Below, in pieces: positions 46,611 through 57,484 of a stretch of 64,000 nucleotides of DNA. The stretch spans positions 27,009,608-27,073,607 of the forward strand of contig JAPWDM010000005.1 in NCBI GenBank assembly GCA_035578155.1. Reading direction: 5' to 3'. This DNA is from Brachynemurus nebulosus. Its lineage: Eukaryota > Arthropoda > Insecta > Neuroptera > Myrmeleontidae. A model generated the notes under the pieces. It was not told where the DNA came from. It ran no database searches and saw only the letters and a program-made list of their open reading frames with translations. A program made the translations under genes and the position numbers. The stretch's first letter is position 1. Each line of letters opens with the position of its first letter.

Positions 46611-46660
46611 ACTTACGATCTGCAACTCGTCATTGATTTTCGTATAGACTTACCTGTAAC
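46611..46660 (-). promoter_or_regulatory. Recursive-splice-site (ratchet point) signature
   Basis: On the minus strand a polypyrimidine tract TTTATTTTTTTTCTTGTTAC is followed by AG|GTAAGTC, a 3' splice site joined directly to a 5' splice site. This is the consensus of zero-length recursive splice sites in large insect introns. A second donor, GATC|GTAAGTATC, lies 37 nt further (46617-46611), delimiting a potential 37-nt RS-exon (46653-46617) open in one frame. If real, a minus-strand host gene has a long intron here. Chance occurrence is possible. Confidence 0.45.
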
Positions 46661-46794
46661 AAGAAAAAAAATAAATTTAAAAAATATTACTAAAAATAAA
46701 TAGAATTAAAATTTTGCCAAGTGCGTGTTAAGCACGTATTAAGCTAGGGTTCCTTAACAGCTAAAGTTTTTCACAGCATTTGAGGATAAAATAT

Positions 46795-47022
46795 GTGACA
46801 TTTTTTTTTTATGGTTTATCACAAATATAGACAAATATATTCGGCAATGTTACTTTGATATTTGTTACTATGGGCGTCAATTACGTGGTACTTTACTTCC
46901 CTAAAAAATATATGACATTTTTTACGGTTTATCACAATAATAGACAAATATATTTAACAATGTTACTTGTATAGATGTTACTATGGACGTCAATTACGTG
47001 GTACTTTGGTTCCCTAAATCTC
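46795..47022 (+). repeat. Two-copy ~117-bp tandem repeat
   Basis: ATGACATTTTTT...GGTTTATCACA and CGTCAATTACGTGGTACTTT recur at a 117-bp offset with moderate divergence. Confidence 0.85.
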
Positions 47023-47230
47023 CCACAAAGAAAGATTTTACTTAAAATAGGTGAATATTCAATGTTTTATATTGGTATCTTCTTTGGGAGGAGCTGTGCA
47101 ACTCGCTTAAAGATATTTCTTCTGAAAGTAACCCACTGTCGTAAAAAAGGTTGCCCACCTTTGGTGAAAAACATTAAATATTAGATAACACCACAGAATA
47201 TGCAATAGCCAGAAACGAAAAGTCTATTCT

Positions 47231-47380
47231 GGGTGGTGAGGTTAATTAAGGTTAAGTTAGTTTAGCTCGTTTTGACAATATACTTCGATTTTTGATATAA
47301 AAACTGGATGGTAAGGATAGTTAAGGATAGGTTAGTTTAGTTAGTTTTGACAATATATTTCGATTTTCGATATAAAACAT
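47231..47380 (+). repeat. Two-copy ~75-bp tandem repeat
   Basis: GGTTAAGTTAGTTTAG and TTTTGACAATATACTTCGAT then GATATAAAA recur at ~75-bp offset (GATAGGTTAGTTTAGTTAG, TTTTGACAATATATTTCGAT). Confidence 0.85.
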
Positions 47381-48254
47381 TTCCTCTATGATCTACACTT
47401 GATTATTTTAAAAAAATTTTCACGAATATCAAAATATGATTCCCTACAAAATTTCATCTATTGAGGATCAGTTTCTTACTCCATTTTTCTTTGAAAATTT
47501 GGTTGCATAGCACATTCAGAAGTTGTCGACACAACTTACAATTAGTAAAAATAATTTTAATTGAGTCTTAGTTTGTATCCAATGCTTGTTACTATATTTT
47601 TTCCAAATTTTTTGGACCCACGATCCACTGAAAGCCGTTCTACGACGATACACCACACATTAGTAAAATTAAGGAAGAAAAGGTAGAGAAATTAAAAAAT
47701 TTCATGAATTTTTAAAATTTCAGGATTATGAGGGTATGATAGACGGATAGACAGACGACGAAATTAAGCATTCCGAATTTTTTTCTTTGGAACCCTAATA
47801 TAGATTCCGAATAAATGCTCACGTAATTTAAACAGTTATTCTGTCTGTTATCTACTTTTGTATTTATAAAAATTTTTCTATTACCAATAGCAGCTAACTA
47901 TTGTCTTTATTAATTATTTCTTTAATTCTCACCTAAATATTTTTACTATTAGATTTTTTGTATTACATTCAAATTTTTCCACCAAAAACCTTGAAATATC
48001 TTTGCACAATAATTTTGTAATTATTTAAATGAATTTGGGAGTGTTTTTAAAAAGTTTTGATATCAAAACTTGTTACAGTAAATCTCATTACGAGAAAATA
48101 AAAGCAGTCTATTTGTGATTGTAGGTGTGTGTCTGTATTTTTTTTTTTTTAATTTTTTTGTAGCCATAAAGGTAACACTTGCAATTTTATTACAAATGGT
48201 CAGTATCGTGTGGTCTAAGCGAGCACTATAGTTATTAGAATGCCAATATCATAG

Positions 48255-48897
48255 GGCGAGGGTCACACTGGCACCAGGTAGGTGCGACTTAACATGTCGG
48301 ATGCGGTCGTCACAATATTCCCGTCAGATAAAGTGATCACTGTTAGCGTACACTTATGCAAGTTGTTTTTTTTTTTTACTATAATCTCGGTAAAAGATTA
48401 ATTATTTGTTTCTTGATAATGAAATAATAAAATTTAACTTTCATTTGATAATGCGAATACAAGTTACTGGATTCGTTAATTTCACATAAAAAGGCCTACT
48501 AACACGAAATTTTTGAAACTAACAATTTATTTCTACACTTCAAAAGAAATAAATACAAGTTTTTCCAATATTTTCGCATAAATAAATAAAATACCCCTGT
48601 CGCAGCATTCTGCATAACATAGCGAACTTCCTTTTAAAAAATTAGTTTTTCTCGGAAACTAGTTGACATAGAATAATAGTTTACAGACCTTTTTTGTGTG
48701 ATTTTTTCTCCTCGTTTCAATGGTGTAAAAAAATGTCTCAAAAATTTTTGAATAAAGGGAAATTTTGACAAAAAACTAATTTTTTTCACGAAAACTGCAA
48801 AAAATACCATGTTCTGCGCATCGGACGTGCCTGGTTAACGAACTCGTCCAACGGCTTAAGACTCCCAATATTTTCACCAAATTTCGTAAAAATAGGA

Positions 48898-48960
<63 letters not shown>

Positions 48961-49521
48961 TTTAGCGAATATTATTTTCGGTTTCTAGAGACCTCAAAAC
49001 AAATTTCTGCCATGGTCCCGGGCTCAGGTCGCGTTATGACAGTGGCTATAATAGCTGAATTCCATTCTGGAAATTCGCTAAAAAGAAGCACGTTAAGAAA
49101 TAAAACCAATTCGTTATCTTTTACACGTATCGTATAACTAGTAGAACCGTATTTAGTCAGGTAAAGGTTCATAGACAATGCAAATCCACGTTCCTTCTTT
49201 TTGCCGTCTTCTGTAACTTTCTATTCCGGATTTCGAATTTTTATTTGCCGTCTTACATTTGATGCTAACTAATTCAAATACAATTCAAATACAATTATTA
49301 TTTGGATCAACTGATATTTCGATAAAATGAAAATGAACACAAGAATTGTGTTCATTTTTGTGCTCATTTTGGGCTCTCAAATGTGTACGGAACACCAGGT
49401 CCAATACAGTTGGCTAATCATCTTCGTTCATTTGCACTGTTTGTTTTTTACCTGACGCGTACGCACCTGAAAGCACGAGTGATCTATCTTTTACGTATCC
49501 GTTTCTAATGTGACTCTAGCC
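48255..49521. mobile_element. Harbinger-like element carrying a nested HINE
   Basis: The left terminus is GGCGAGGGTCACACTGG; the right terminus, read inward, is GGCTAGAGTCACATTAG, agreeing at 13 of 17 positions. Outside lie ATAG and TTA, imperfect relics of a 3-bp AT-rich target. Some 490 bp of its 1267 bp is a HINE-like element (48591-49083). No transposase seen. The superfamily is inferred from end form only. Confidence 0.5.
48591..49083 (+). mobile_element. HINE-like element, best complete copy
   Basis: It starts ATACCCCTGTCGCAGCATTC then TGCATAACATAGCGAACTTC. The subterminal ATAGCGAACTTCC near the 5' end is the inverse of the 3' end GGAAATTCGCTAAA. A middle block (GGACGTGCCTGGTTAACGAA) precedes the (TA)n core at 48901-48957. 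Then TTTTCGGTTTCTAGAGACCT, AAATTTCTGCCATGGTCCCG, and the terminal hairpin GAATTCCATTCTGGAAATTC then GCTAA. 5' subTIR, microsatellite core, 3' hairpin and no obvious duplication match Helentron-associated interspersed elements. Confidence 0.75.
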
Positions 49522-50389
49522 TTATCTAATGATCACACCCTCACAACTAATCACAGACACTTAATTTAACCAACAAGTTGAGTATGTAACAATTCGAGCG
49601 ATATGCGTTGATTTACATAATTTATTGATACAGATTTGTGGTACAGTAAAACACTGATACGAGTTCGTCAATCGATCTGTTTGTTCAAAATAGTCGTGCG
49701 GGGGGCCCATTTTTGAAATCTCTTATTTCTATACTGACGTTAAAAAATGTGATATGTATGTATAGCTAAACGATTTTAAAATGGAATAGCTTCCTTCGTT
49801 CGCGCAGGTGGAGTGGGTAAAATAAATCAAGTCACTGGGCTGTGAATTATAGGACACAATATGTATAGTAGTGAATTTGACGAATATCAACCTTACCTTA
49901 AAAAACTTGATTTTCTTTCGAATTATAAAAATATGTGGGTGGTTCTACTTTTTTGGTCTCAACCATAAAAAAAAAATAGAGAAAGCCATTTAGTGGATTT
50001 CTTGCGACTAGAATGAAGGAAAATTATCATAGATTCGGTATATGCAGACCAGCAGCGCGGTTTCATATTAAAACCAATATTTTTTTGCGGATTACTGAAT
50101 CCAGACAGAAAAAAATGTTTAAATTTAAAAAATAAAATTTTAATTATTATTTAAATAATATCTATTAATATTATGTTCTCCTAATATCAATTTAAAAAAT
50201 AAAAAATAAATAAAGTTTTTTTTTGTCTGATTTGCGAAAAATTGGAATGTGTTTTGTTGTTTGTGTTTTAAGATATAAAAGTAAGTTAGGAAAGTTGACC
50301 AAATTAATCAACTTAATTAACTAAAAAATTTAGTTGATATATACAAAAAAAACACTGATATAATAAATATATACTTATTTTATTATCGT

Positions 50390-50840
50390 ATCCTTCACCA
50401 CTTTCATGCCTCCCATCGTCACATTCTACCGTGACGAAGGATACACGCGTGACGAAGGGGATACTTTTCCAACAAAATCGTTATTAATCGTGAACAGCGA
50501 TCATTTAGATCGAAAACTTCAGTTTATCGTAAAGTTTACATTATTACAAATAATATTTACGTAAAAACGATTTGTAATTCGTTAAATACATACCAGGAAA
50601 AGCCGTGACGAAGGATACACTCAATAAACACACGCAGCCGGTCTTCTTGCTTGGTGTAAAAAAAATGGCAAGCTCTCAATGTCAATCACTTGATTTGATT
50701 TTTGCTTTATGTTCTATGGTCTTTGGCGTTTCGTTTCACCAAAAAACATGACTCTTTCACCTATTTTTTTAAAACTTATAACAATATTTGGCAGTTGTGA
50801 CGAAGGATACTCAAATTTTCGCGACAATTTTTCGTCACGC
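50390..50840. repeat. Cluster of GTGACGAAGGATAC motifs
   Basis: GTGACGAAGGATAC occurs at about 50431 and 50604, with variants GTGACGAAGGGGATAC (50448) and GTGACGAAGGATACTC (50797), an inverted partial GTATCCTTCACCAC at 50388, and related TTCGTCACG at 50828. There are five or six occurrences in ~450 bp. Spacing is irregular, so it is not a simple tandem repeat. Function unknown. Confidence 0.6.
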
Positions 50841-51534
50841 CAAAAAAAAATAATTCTGCGGATAATAAAATTTAACTTTCTAATTACCATGCGTAACAAT
50901 TTAACTCTCTTTTTTATTAATAAAATTGTGTGATTTCAGTAAACTTATTTTTAAAAAACGTTATAGTTCCAAGCAATAAGTAATAGGGACATGCGTTTTA
51001 GAACTGCAATAAAAGTTTGACACCATTTTTATAAAAAAAATTAAATCAAAAATTAAAGTAAATGTAGGTAGGTCATCTAAATAGGAGTTACTAACTTTAT
51101 TTAAATAAAATGGCAGTATCATTCTGTATATAGTTTCAACCTTCCTTATTGTGGAGACAACTTTAATTTTTTGAAGGACCTAAAAAATACAATCACCCAT
51201 GTATGACTATTATGGCTTTAATATAGAGTTTCTGTAAGTGTGGCTCGCGAGCCAAATGAGATTTGTCATCCCTTAAGAAAATAATCCGCCTGCTGTCTCA
51301 GATTTAAAGAAATTGTTTACATTTTTCTCAGAAAAACTTAATTGTCAACGGTGATGAGCAAATACAAGATTTAGTAGTTCTGGTCTTGATCTTGTTTCTT
51401 TTTTTGTTTCTTGGTCCTGACGCTGCAAAAATTCGGTATTTTCGATTGAGCATTGAGTCTGGAAGAACAACGTTCAATGATTCGATTTTTAGTTGTAGAG
51501 GATATCAAAGATAGTGATAAATTAAAAATCACTG

Positions 51535-51640
51535 TGAAAGTGATTGAAAAAATTATCAAACTGGATCGGCTGAGAATCGAACCCAGGATCTCCCGATAAC
51601 TAGCCACGTGTATTCGCCACTAGACTAACGATTCTCTGTT
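51535..51640 (-). mobile_element. tRNA-derived SINE, copy 1
   Basis: The minus strand 51634-51562 reads as a tRNA-like head with A box (TAGTCTAGTGG) and B box (GGTTCGATTCT). The anticodon loop is CTAGTTA as in the plus-strand partner, but stems are degraded (acceptor and anticodon mismatches). It is followed by the tail AGTTTGATAATTTTTTCAAT shared with 51690-51800. The shared tail and shared acceptor mismatch show SINE origin rather than a tRNA gene. Confidence 0.8.
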
Positions 51641-51689
51641 CGACAATCAATCAACCACTTATGTGTATTAGTACCTACTTTCTCTAATG

Positions 51690-51800
51690 CGAGAAACAGT
51701 TGATCGTTGGTCTAGTGGAGAAGACACCTGGCTAGTTACCGGGAGATTCTGGGTTCGATTCCCAGCCGATCCAGTTTGATAATTTTTTCAATCACTTTGT
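51690..51800 (+). mobile_element. tRNA-derived SINE, copy 2 with near-intact cloverleaf
   Basis: 51701-51773 (73 nt) folds as a tRNA. Acceptor TGATCGT/CCGATCC has two mismatches; the D stem is GTCT/AGAC; the anticodon stem CCTGG/CCGGG has loop CTAGTTA (anticodon AGT by position, 51734-51736); the T stem is CTGGG/CCCAG. A box TGGTCTAGTGG and B box GGTTCGATTCC could drive Pol III transcription. The downstream AGTTTGATAATTTTTTCAAT is shared with the inverted copy 67 nt away. The two copies are head to head. Confidence 0.8.
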
Positions 51801-51919
51801 AATTTTAATTTTCCATACTAACCAAAGAAATCGAGTGCTTAAAATTTCAGTTTAGCTGAACGATAAGTGAACATATGAATACTGCGTATGTTTAAATGCG
51901 AACAAAAGTTCGTCATACG

Positions 51920-52252
51920 TAATAATGTTTCACAAGCGTTCGATAATATTTGAAATTGAAAAAAAAGATAGTGATATTTACGAAAGAATGTTGAAATGGT
52001 AAAGGGAAATAGGTTTGAACCGTTCGTACGTTTGCAAATGGACAAAAAAGTTTAAAAGTGGCCGTGTTTGTGGTCTGTGATGAGCAACAAAATTGACGAT
52101 CGGTTGAAGATGAAACTTTCTCCCTCGAATCTCGCATTAACGTGCTAATTCAGGACAATATGCGTATTACTGTTGAACTAATAGCTGAAGAAGTGTATGT
52201 TGAACTGATGATATCTGAAGAAGTTTACTTTACTGTCATTGAATGACCCTCG
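51920..52252 (+). pseudogene. mariner transposase remnant
   Basis: Scattered frames match the N-terminal mariner order: a helix-turn-helix stretch with YERMLKW, then RSYVCKWTKKFKSGR (family pattern x-V-x-x-W-x-K-x-F-K-x-G-R). This is followed in another frame by NMRITVELIAEEVYV (pattern D-R-R-x-T-x-x-x-I-A-E-E-L). The segment ends at GAATGACCCTCG then TA (52253-52254), a mariner-type 3' TIR. The catalytic domain is deleted and several stops and frameshifts are present. Confidence 0.65.
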
Positions 52253-52254
52253 TA

Positions 52255-52939
52255 CATAATTTGAATTACCTATTACTGAATGTTATCGATTATTTAAAAA
52301 ATCGAATTATCGACTGTTTTCAATTTGAATCATCCCATCATTAGTTACGAGTACGTTATCCCATAATATTATATCTTCTTGCACGTTTCGATCAAACCAG
52401 GATATAAAAACAAATTCTTCCAATATTAAAAAACAGTTTACGTTACTGCGATTTTCAAACTAAAACCGTCGGAGGTAGTGAGTGAGCTATAGTGATTGTA
52501 TTTCAATTAGATTGATGCTTTTAAATGACAAAACAAACAAAATCGTACCATTGCAAACTATACTGAGTAATGTAATGCATCGCAATATACAATACTTACA
52601 TACAATACTATAGCGAGATCTATAATGAAATCAAATATATATAAATAATACAAAACCATGTTTGCACGTTCGAAGAGAAATTCTTCAGGTTTACTTTATA
52701 TACAGTTCACTAACCTTTCTACCTCATTCTCATCACTACAGTACGTACAGAACTAACTATACATACCTTACCAACATGTAATACAAAATATATCTCTATT
52801 TAACAATATTAGCCATTATACACCTGTATCACTTTATATTTTATATAATACAGTACCATTAAAAAAATATTAACCTATTAGTGATCACAATATTACACGT
52901 ATACCGTGGAAAAGTCAACTTCAAGAACAGTTTTCTTAA
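52255..52939. other. Spacer, nothing recognised
   Basis: AT-rich; no bounded feature. Confidence 0.35.
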
Positions 52940-52943
52940 TTAA

Positions 52944-53339
52944 CACTTTCAGTCCCATGGCTTCGGCATCCGAAACCAAACAAAACATCCCCAGAGGCTA
53001 ATCGCGATCAAAGATTAATTGATTAGTTGGTTACGCATTATGTGTGCGATGTTTATCATCATTCATCACACGGATGTGCTCCTATTCACACAAATACATA
53101 CTAAATATTCTTTTAATGTATATTTTTAAATAAAATTCATTTGAATGTCAGTGTATATGTAGTATGTACGTATCACGTACGTATATTTACAGTTTTACAC
53201 ATGCATGTTGAACTGTGTTGAGTCTATTCAGTGTTTGAATCATTTTATTTTATGTATTTGTTTATATAAAGTTTTTTTTTTTTACATATTGCCGGCTTTC
53301 CGGGGAAGTTTACTATGAAAGTGCTCGGGCCTCATAGTT
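52944..53339 (-). mobile_element. piggyBac-like MITE, short form of the 39.8-46.4 kb composite
   Basis: TTAA lies at 52940-52943 and 53340-53343. The left end CACTTTCAGTCCCATGG is the complement of the right end at 46394; the right end GTGCTCGGGCCTCATAG is the complement of the left end at 39780. The sequence runs continuously from one end region to the other through CACGTACGTATATTTACAG, where the long form is interrupted by 6.1 kb. Non-coding. It is a useful empty-site comparison. Confidence 0.8.
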
Positions 53340-53649
53340 TTAAAGGCATTTAAACACTTAGGTATATAAAATAACCTTTCTCTCTCTCTTCCTGTGTAAA
53401 AATTACCATTAAAGTACTTAGTTAAAAAAGAGATTGTAACGCGCAATGCAGATTGCCACAAATTATTTCATTGGTTTTTAAATAGACAGCTTGTCTAAAA
53501 AAAAAATGGTCATTTTAAATGATTAAGACGAGTTAACTCGTCCTGCAATATGGCGGCTCAAAATGCTGTGATACGTATATATTCATTGGTATAGGTGCGG
53601 CCATCTCACATCTGTAACAGACTTTTCGAAATACGGTATAATTCTAAAA

Positions 53650-53960
53650 ATACCCCTGTCGCAGCACCTGCATAACATAGCGAATTTTCAGAGATTGGAC
53701 ACTGACGGATTTCATATAACAACCTGTATCTATCTACAATAGTTTAGCTATCTAACCGTGAAAATATTTTTAAAATCGGTTGAGTGGTTAATTTTTTAAA
53801 AATTTAAATTTTGCAAAAAGCCACTAAAAATGGCCAAAAATTTCGCTTCTAAAGATCGAACGTATCTGGCTGATGGACTCATTCACGCTTTTTGGACTTT
53901 TGGGACTATTGGGAAACAAAGGCCCTTCTGACGACACATCTTGCCGGAACGTTGGAAAAA
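53650..53960 (+). mobile_element. HINE-like element, 5' fragment
   Basis: It starts ATACCCCTGTCGCAGCACCT then GCATAACATAGCGAATTTTC and keeps ~300 bp of the family's 5' half, including AAAATCGGTTGAGTGGTT and GAACGTATCTGGCTGATGGA. The TA core and 3' end are missing. Confidence 0.7.
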
Positions 53961-54349
53961 GTGAATTTTTGAGTGCGCGTTTGGAGCGCTGTATTTTTTC
54001 ACCTGTTCAAGATAGACAGATGTTTTCCCGGACTTTTTTGTAGAGAATTCGATTCTCTACAAAAAAGGTCTTAACACTTTTTATTGTATCTATCACCTTT
54101 TGGCTACGTAAGCGGTGAAAGGTAAAAAAACGCTCTTCATGAATTTTCAATATTGTTTAAACAATACAAAAAAAAAACATTTCCGGGAGTTAATATTTTG
54201 CACAAATGTTCTCTTCGGCAATCCCTACAAGAATCTCTTTTTAAAAAATTTTTACATCTATTCTAAAATTAATGTTTAGTGAGTGAGATAGAGCTTAAAA
54301 TTAGTGCTACTGGACTATAAATGCATTTTAAACGTATCCAAAATATTTA

Positions 54350-54722
54350 AGCTGTCTACACAATCAATTAAATAAGGAATAAGAAATAAGAAATAAGATT
54401 TAAGAAATAAGGAATAAGAAATAAGGAGTATGCCATCTAGTGACGTTGATTGGAACTTTAACGTAACTGCTCATAGATATAAATATGTAGGTACTTTTGT
54501 ACGTCATAATTCGTGATTTTTTTCACTTGAGTGACATAAAAGTCATCACGAACGTTATTTTTTCATGAATTTTGAAGTACAAAAATACCTAAATACATAT
54601 ACCTATGAGCAGTTACGTTAAAGTTCCATTCAACGTCACTAGATGGCATACTTCTTATTTCTTATTCCTTATTTCTTAAATCTTATTTCTTATTCTTTAT
54701 TTCATTGATTGTGTAGACAGCC
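54350..54722. mobile_element. 373-bp fold-back MITE with internal repeats
   Basis: The arms of ~165 bp are near-perfect reverse complements: AGCTGTCTACACAATCAAT at the left, ATTGATTGTGTAGACAGCC at the right. TTA lies outside both (54347-54349, 54723-54725), compatible with a Harbinger-type 3-bp target. Each arm contains a run of AAGAAATAAGG-type units and then TGCCATCTAGTGACGTTGA and AACGTAACTGCTCATAG. Whole-element complementarity would give a ~370-nt dsRNA hairpin if transcribed. Confidence 0.88.
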
Positions 54723-54725
54723 TTA

Positions 54726-55812
54726 CTTGATACACCATAATACCATATACACACAGAACGATATACAGATATAGCTTCTAATTTAAAAAACCAGGAGCGC
54801 TCGCGTAAACTTTGCATCACCAATATAATTATTACAATTCGAATTTATTCTCTGATTATAGCAGTTAGTTTTAAATTCAAATTTCATTGTTTATTACATA
54901 GGTACTACAATAGATATATAATGCTTGTTGATTTGATTTTGCAAGCTGTCAATTTTTATTAATTTTTATTGTTATTATTAATTTATTTTATAATTTAAGC
55001 TAAACGCCGGCTAAATATAATATAATAATAATATAATAACAAGTAAGTAGATACTTATCTATCTATATTCATAATCATATATACATTTTATGAACTTTTT
55101 TCGTTAAATTTGATGTTTTTTTTTCTAGATTGAACAACGATTAAGGAATTTTTAGACAAAGTTAAATTGATTTACGATTGAAGACTAAAATTAAATGAGG
55201 TTTTACTTAATGTAATTTTGATTTTGCTTCAATAGAAGTAAAAATTGTTTTGTATTGTACAGATTTTAAACTGGAAGTTTTATTTACAAACTGAAAGAAA
55301 AGTTACGAAGCAAAAAAATGAAGGAGATATTTGCCTTATGAAGAGAAATAACCAGAAATCATAAAATAATTAATTAATGTATTTAAAAAAATAAATAAAT
55401 AATAAAAACATGTTTTCTTGTGTAATTTTACTAAATAATTTGATAATAGAATGTGTCAGTATGCTAGCACTATTTTAAGCTAAATCTGCTTTCCATTTTT
55501 AAATTGTACTGTTCACGAATTGAAATGATTGACAAAATATGTGGAAATTATAGAATTTTGGTGTATTTTCGGTAATTGCTATGAACTTGAGTATAAAATG
55601 GAGAATTATTTTCAAAAAAAATATATTATGAAAAAGAATATGTTAAAATTTTTATACATTTCGTATGCATGAATACATCCACCTGAATTGTCAAATACAT
55701 AAATAAAATACGTATAATTCAAGAATTTTATGTTAGAAATTAATATTCATTATGATTGGTAAAAAAAAAAAAAATTATTTGAAATGTCAAACTAAAAAAA
55801 AAAAAAAAATAA
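54726..55812. other. AT-rich spacer
   Basis: Nothing recognised; A-runs near 55761 and 55796. Confidence 0.4.
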
Positions 55813-55814
55813 TA

Positions 55815-56053
55815 TGAGGCGTTTCAAATAAGTCATCTATTTCAGTTCTGGTCGAAAATGAGTTAGTGATGAAAATGGATTCTTCAGCTTGTATTGCTTA
55901 TTACAATTTAATCAAAAAGGGGTGTTGTTTCAAATTATAGTTATAGCAAAACTGGCCTTAGCAGTAAGTTGTGATAAAACTCGTCTTTTTTATTTTTTTC
56001 GTTAAATAACTCGTTTTGTATGAATTAGGCCAGTTTCGTTTTAGAACGCCTCA
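55815..56053. mobile_element. mariner-type MITE (239 bp), TIR TGAGGCGTT
   Basis: TA flanks both ends. The termini are TGAGGCGTTTCAAATAAG and, read inward on the right, TGAGGCGTTCTAAAACG. Inside, AAACTGGCCTTA and its mirror TTAGGCCAGTTT form a second inverted pair (about 55953 and 56025). Non-coding. Confidence 0.65.
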
Positions 56054-56389
56054 TATTTTTTAATTAAAACAAAATGACAATGATATTTGACAATCCTCTA
56101 CTTTGTTTATAGATATATAAAGACACGTTTATGCTGGTGGATAATATAAAAGATTTATTCGATTAAAGAAAAATTACAGTTTAATTGATAAAATATCATA
56201 AATATAATGATTTGCTTATAATTATTAGACATTATTTTTTAGTATTTTATCATCAATCTGATCAAATTTTTGAAATATATTAAGGGCAGTCTAAACAGAG
56301 TTTACGGTATGCGTGTAATTAAACTAATAACATGGGGTATGTTAAACTGATGTTAGACAAGGACAAAAAATCTTTAACCCAAAATTTTG

Positions 56390-56678
56390 TAAATTATTTT
56401 TAATTTTTCTGGAGAACCAGCTGACAAACAGGTATAGCTCAGAGGACCTTTTTAATAAAATTTCGTGTGCTTTTCGCAATGGTATAAAAAAAACCTTTGA
56501 ATTCTAATGTTTTTAGCACTTAGGACACTTTTTGTCAAAAGTGCCCAAAAACCAACTTCTGGGCATCCGATGTGTCTGGCTAACGAACTTAGCCTAGCAA
56601 ATCGAGAATCCAGTTTGCATACCAAATTTCATAAGCATTAAACGTTTCGTTCGAGAGTTATCGCGTACACACATAAAT

Positions 56679-56758
<80 letters not shown>

Positions 56759-56880
56759 TTTAGTGAAGTAGATTTTCCGGTTCTAGAGGCTCCAAAACAA
56801 ATTTCTGCCATAGTCCCGGGCTTAGGTCTTACCATAAGAGCTGCTGTAATAGCTGAATTTTCATTCTGAAAATTCGCTAA
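56390..56880 (+). mobile_element. HINE-like element, nearly complete
   Basis: The middle block (GGCATCCGATGTGTCTGGCT, AACGAACTTAG) and TTTCATAAGCATTAAACG precede a (TA)n core at 56683-56756. Then TTCCGGTTCTAGAGGCTCC, AAATTTCTGCCATAGTCCCG, CTGTAATAGCTGAATTTTC and the terminal hairpin GAATTTTCATTCTGAAAATTC then GCTAA. The 5' start is eroded. Confidence 0.75.
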
Positions 56881-57104
56881 TAATGTTCAATTCTATCAAC
56901 ATAGTTTAGTATAATTTATACATATTTTGTAAATTCCAAGCGTTCACTTTTTTGATGTTGGGATCTTTGATTTTTTTTCTTTTCTTTTTTTGTAACCTTA
57001 TCTATTGTGCTTATTATAACTGGCAGTAAAAAGTCCGGCATTTTGAGAGAAAGAAATTTTTCCCTATATGGTTTGTTTAAAAGGGTTAAAGTGCATATCA
57101 ATCA

Positions 57105-57482
57105 AAAGCAAGAGAAAATAAGAATCTTAAACATCAATTATAATAATTTACTTTGATAAAATTACTTATCGATGATTGTTTAAGCATTTAATCAGTACAT
57201 TGTATAAGAATATAAGTTTTTTTACAGATGTATTTTACACAATTTTCATAATATTATAAAAGTGAAATAAAATATTCTTATGTGTAAATTAATGCTCTAT
57301 CTTGATTAGAAAAGTCACTTCTAAACAAATCGAGAGTTTTTGAACGTTTTGAGTCCCAATCCACCGCATAATTTTTTTTTGTAATCTGGAGCGAATTCCA
57401 CTTTCTTCTATAGCTATTTATGATGTTTTTAAATATTGTTTTTGTGCGATTCCTTATTCACTGTTTAAAAAAAGTTCAGTTG
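57105..57482. mobile_element. pogo-like MITE, truncated copy of 31855-32394
   Basis: It is colinear with 31950-32394: CATTTAATCAGTACATTGTA, TTTTCATAATATTATAAAA and GTGTAAATTAATGCTCTATC here against near-identical stretches there. It ends AAAGTTCAGTTG then TA. The left TIR is absent. Confidence 0.75.
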
Positions 57483-57484
57483 TA

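Larger units (their letters stand above)
46700..47815 (+). repeat. Dispersed insect repeat with GGGTTCC/GGAACCC borders
   Basis: Near the left, GCCAAGTGCGTGTTAAGCAC then AGCTAGGGTTCC; near the right, GATAGACAGACGACGAAATT then TTTGGAACCCTAATA. This pairing of a CCAAGTGCG...GGGTTCC start with an ACAGAC...GGAACCCTA end is a signature I recognise from abundant, poorly classified insect repeats. The interior holds two independent tandem duplications (46795-47022, 47231-47380). No coding sequence is recognised. Confidence 0.5.

Noticed and set aside
51701..51773. Functional tRNA gene with anticodon AGT
   Set aside because: The acceptor stem has two mismatches, and the head shares its tail and one mismatch with an inverted degenerate copy, so a SINE is the better reading.
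54370..54720. AAGAAATAAGG repeats as a CRISPR-like array
   Set aside because: Repeats are adjacent without unique spacers, lie in both arms of a MITE, and the DNA is eukaryotic.
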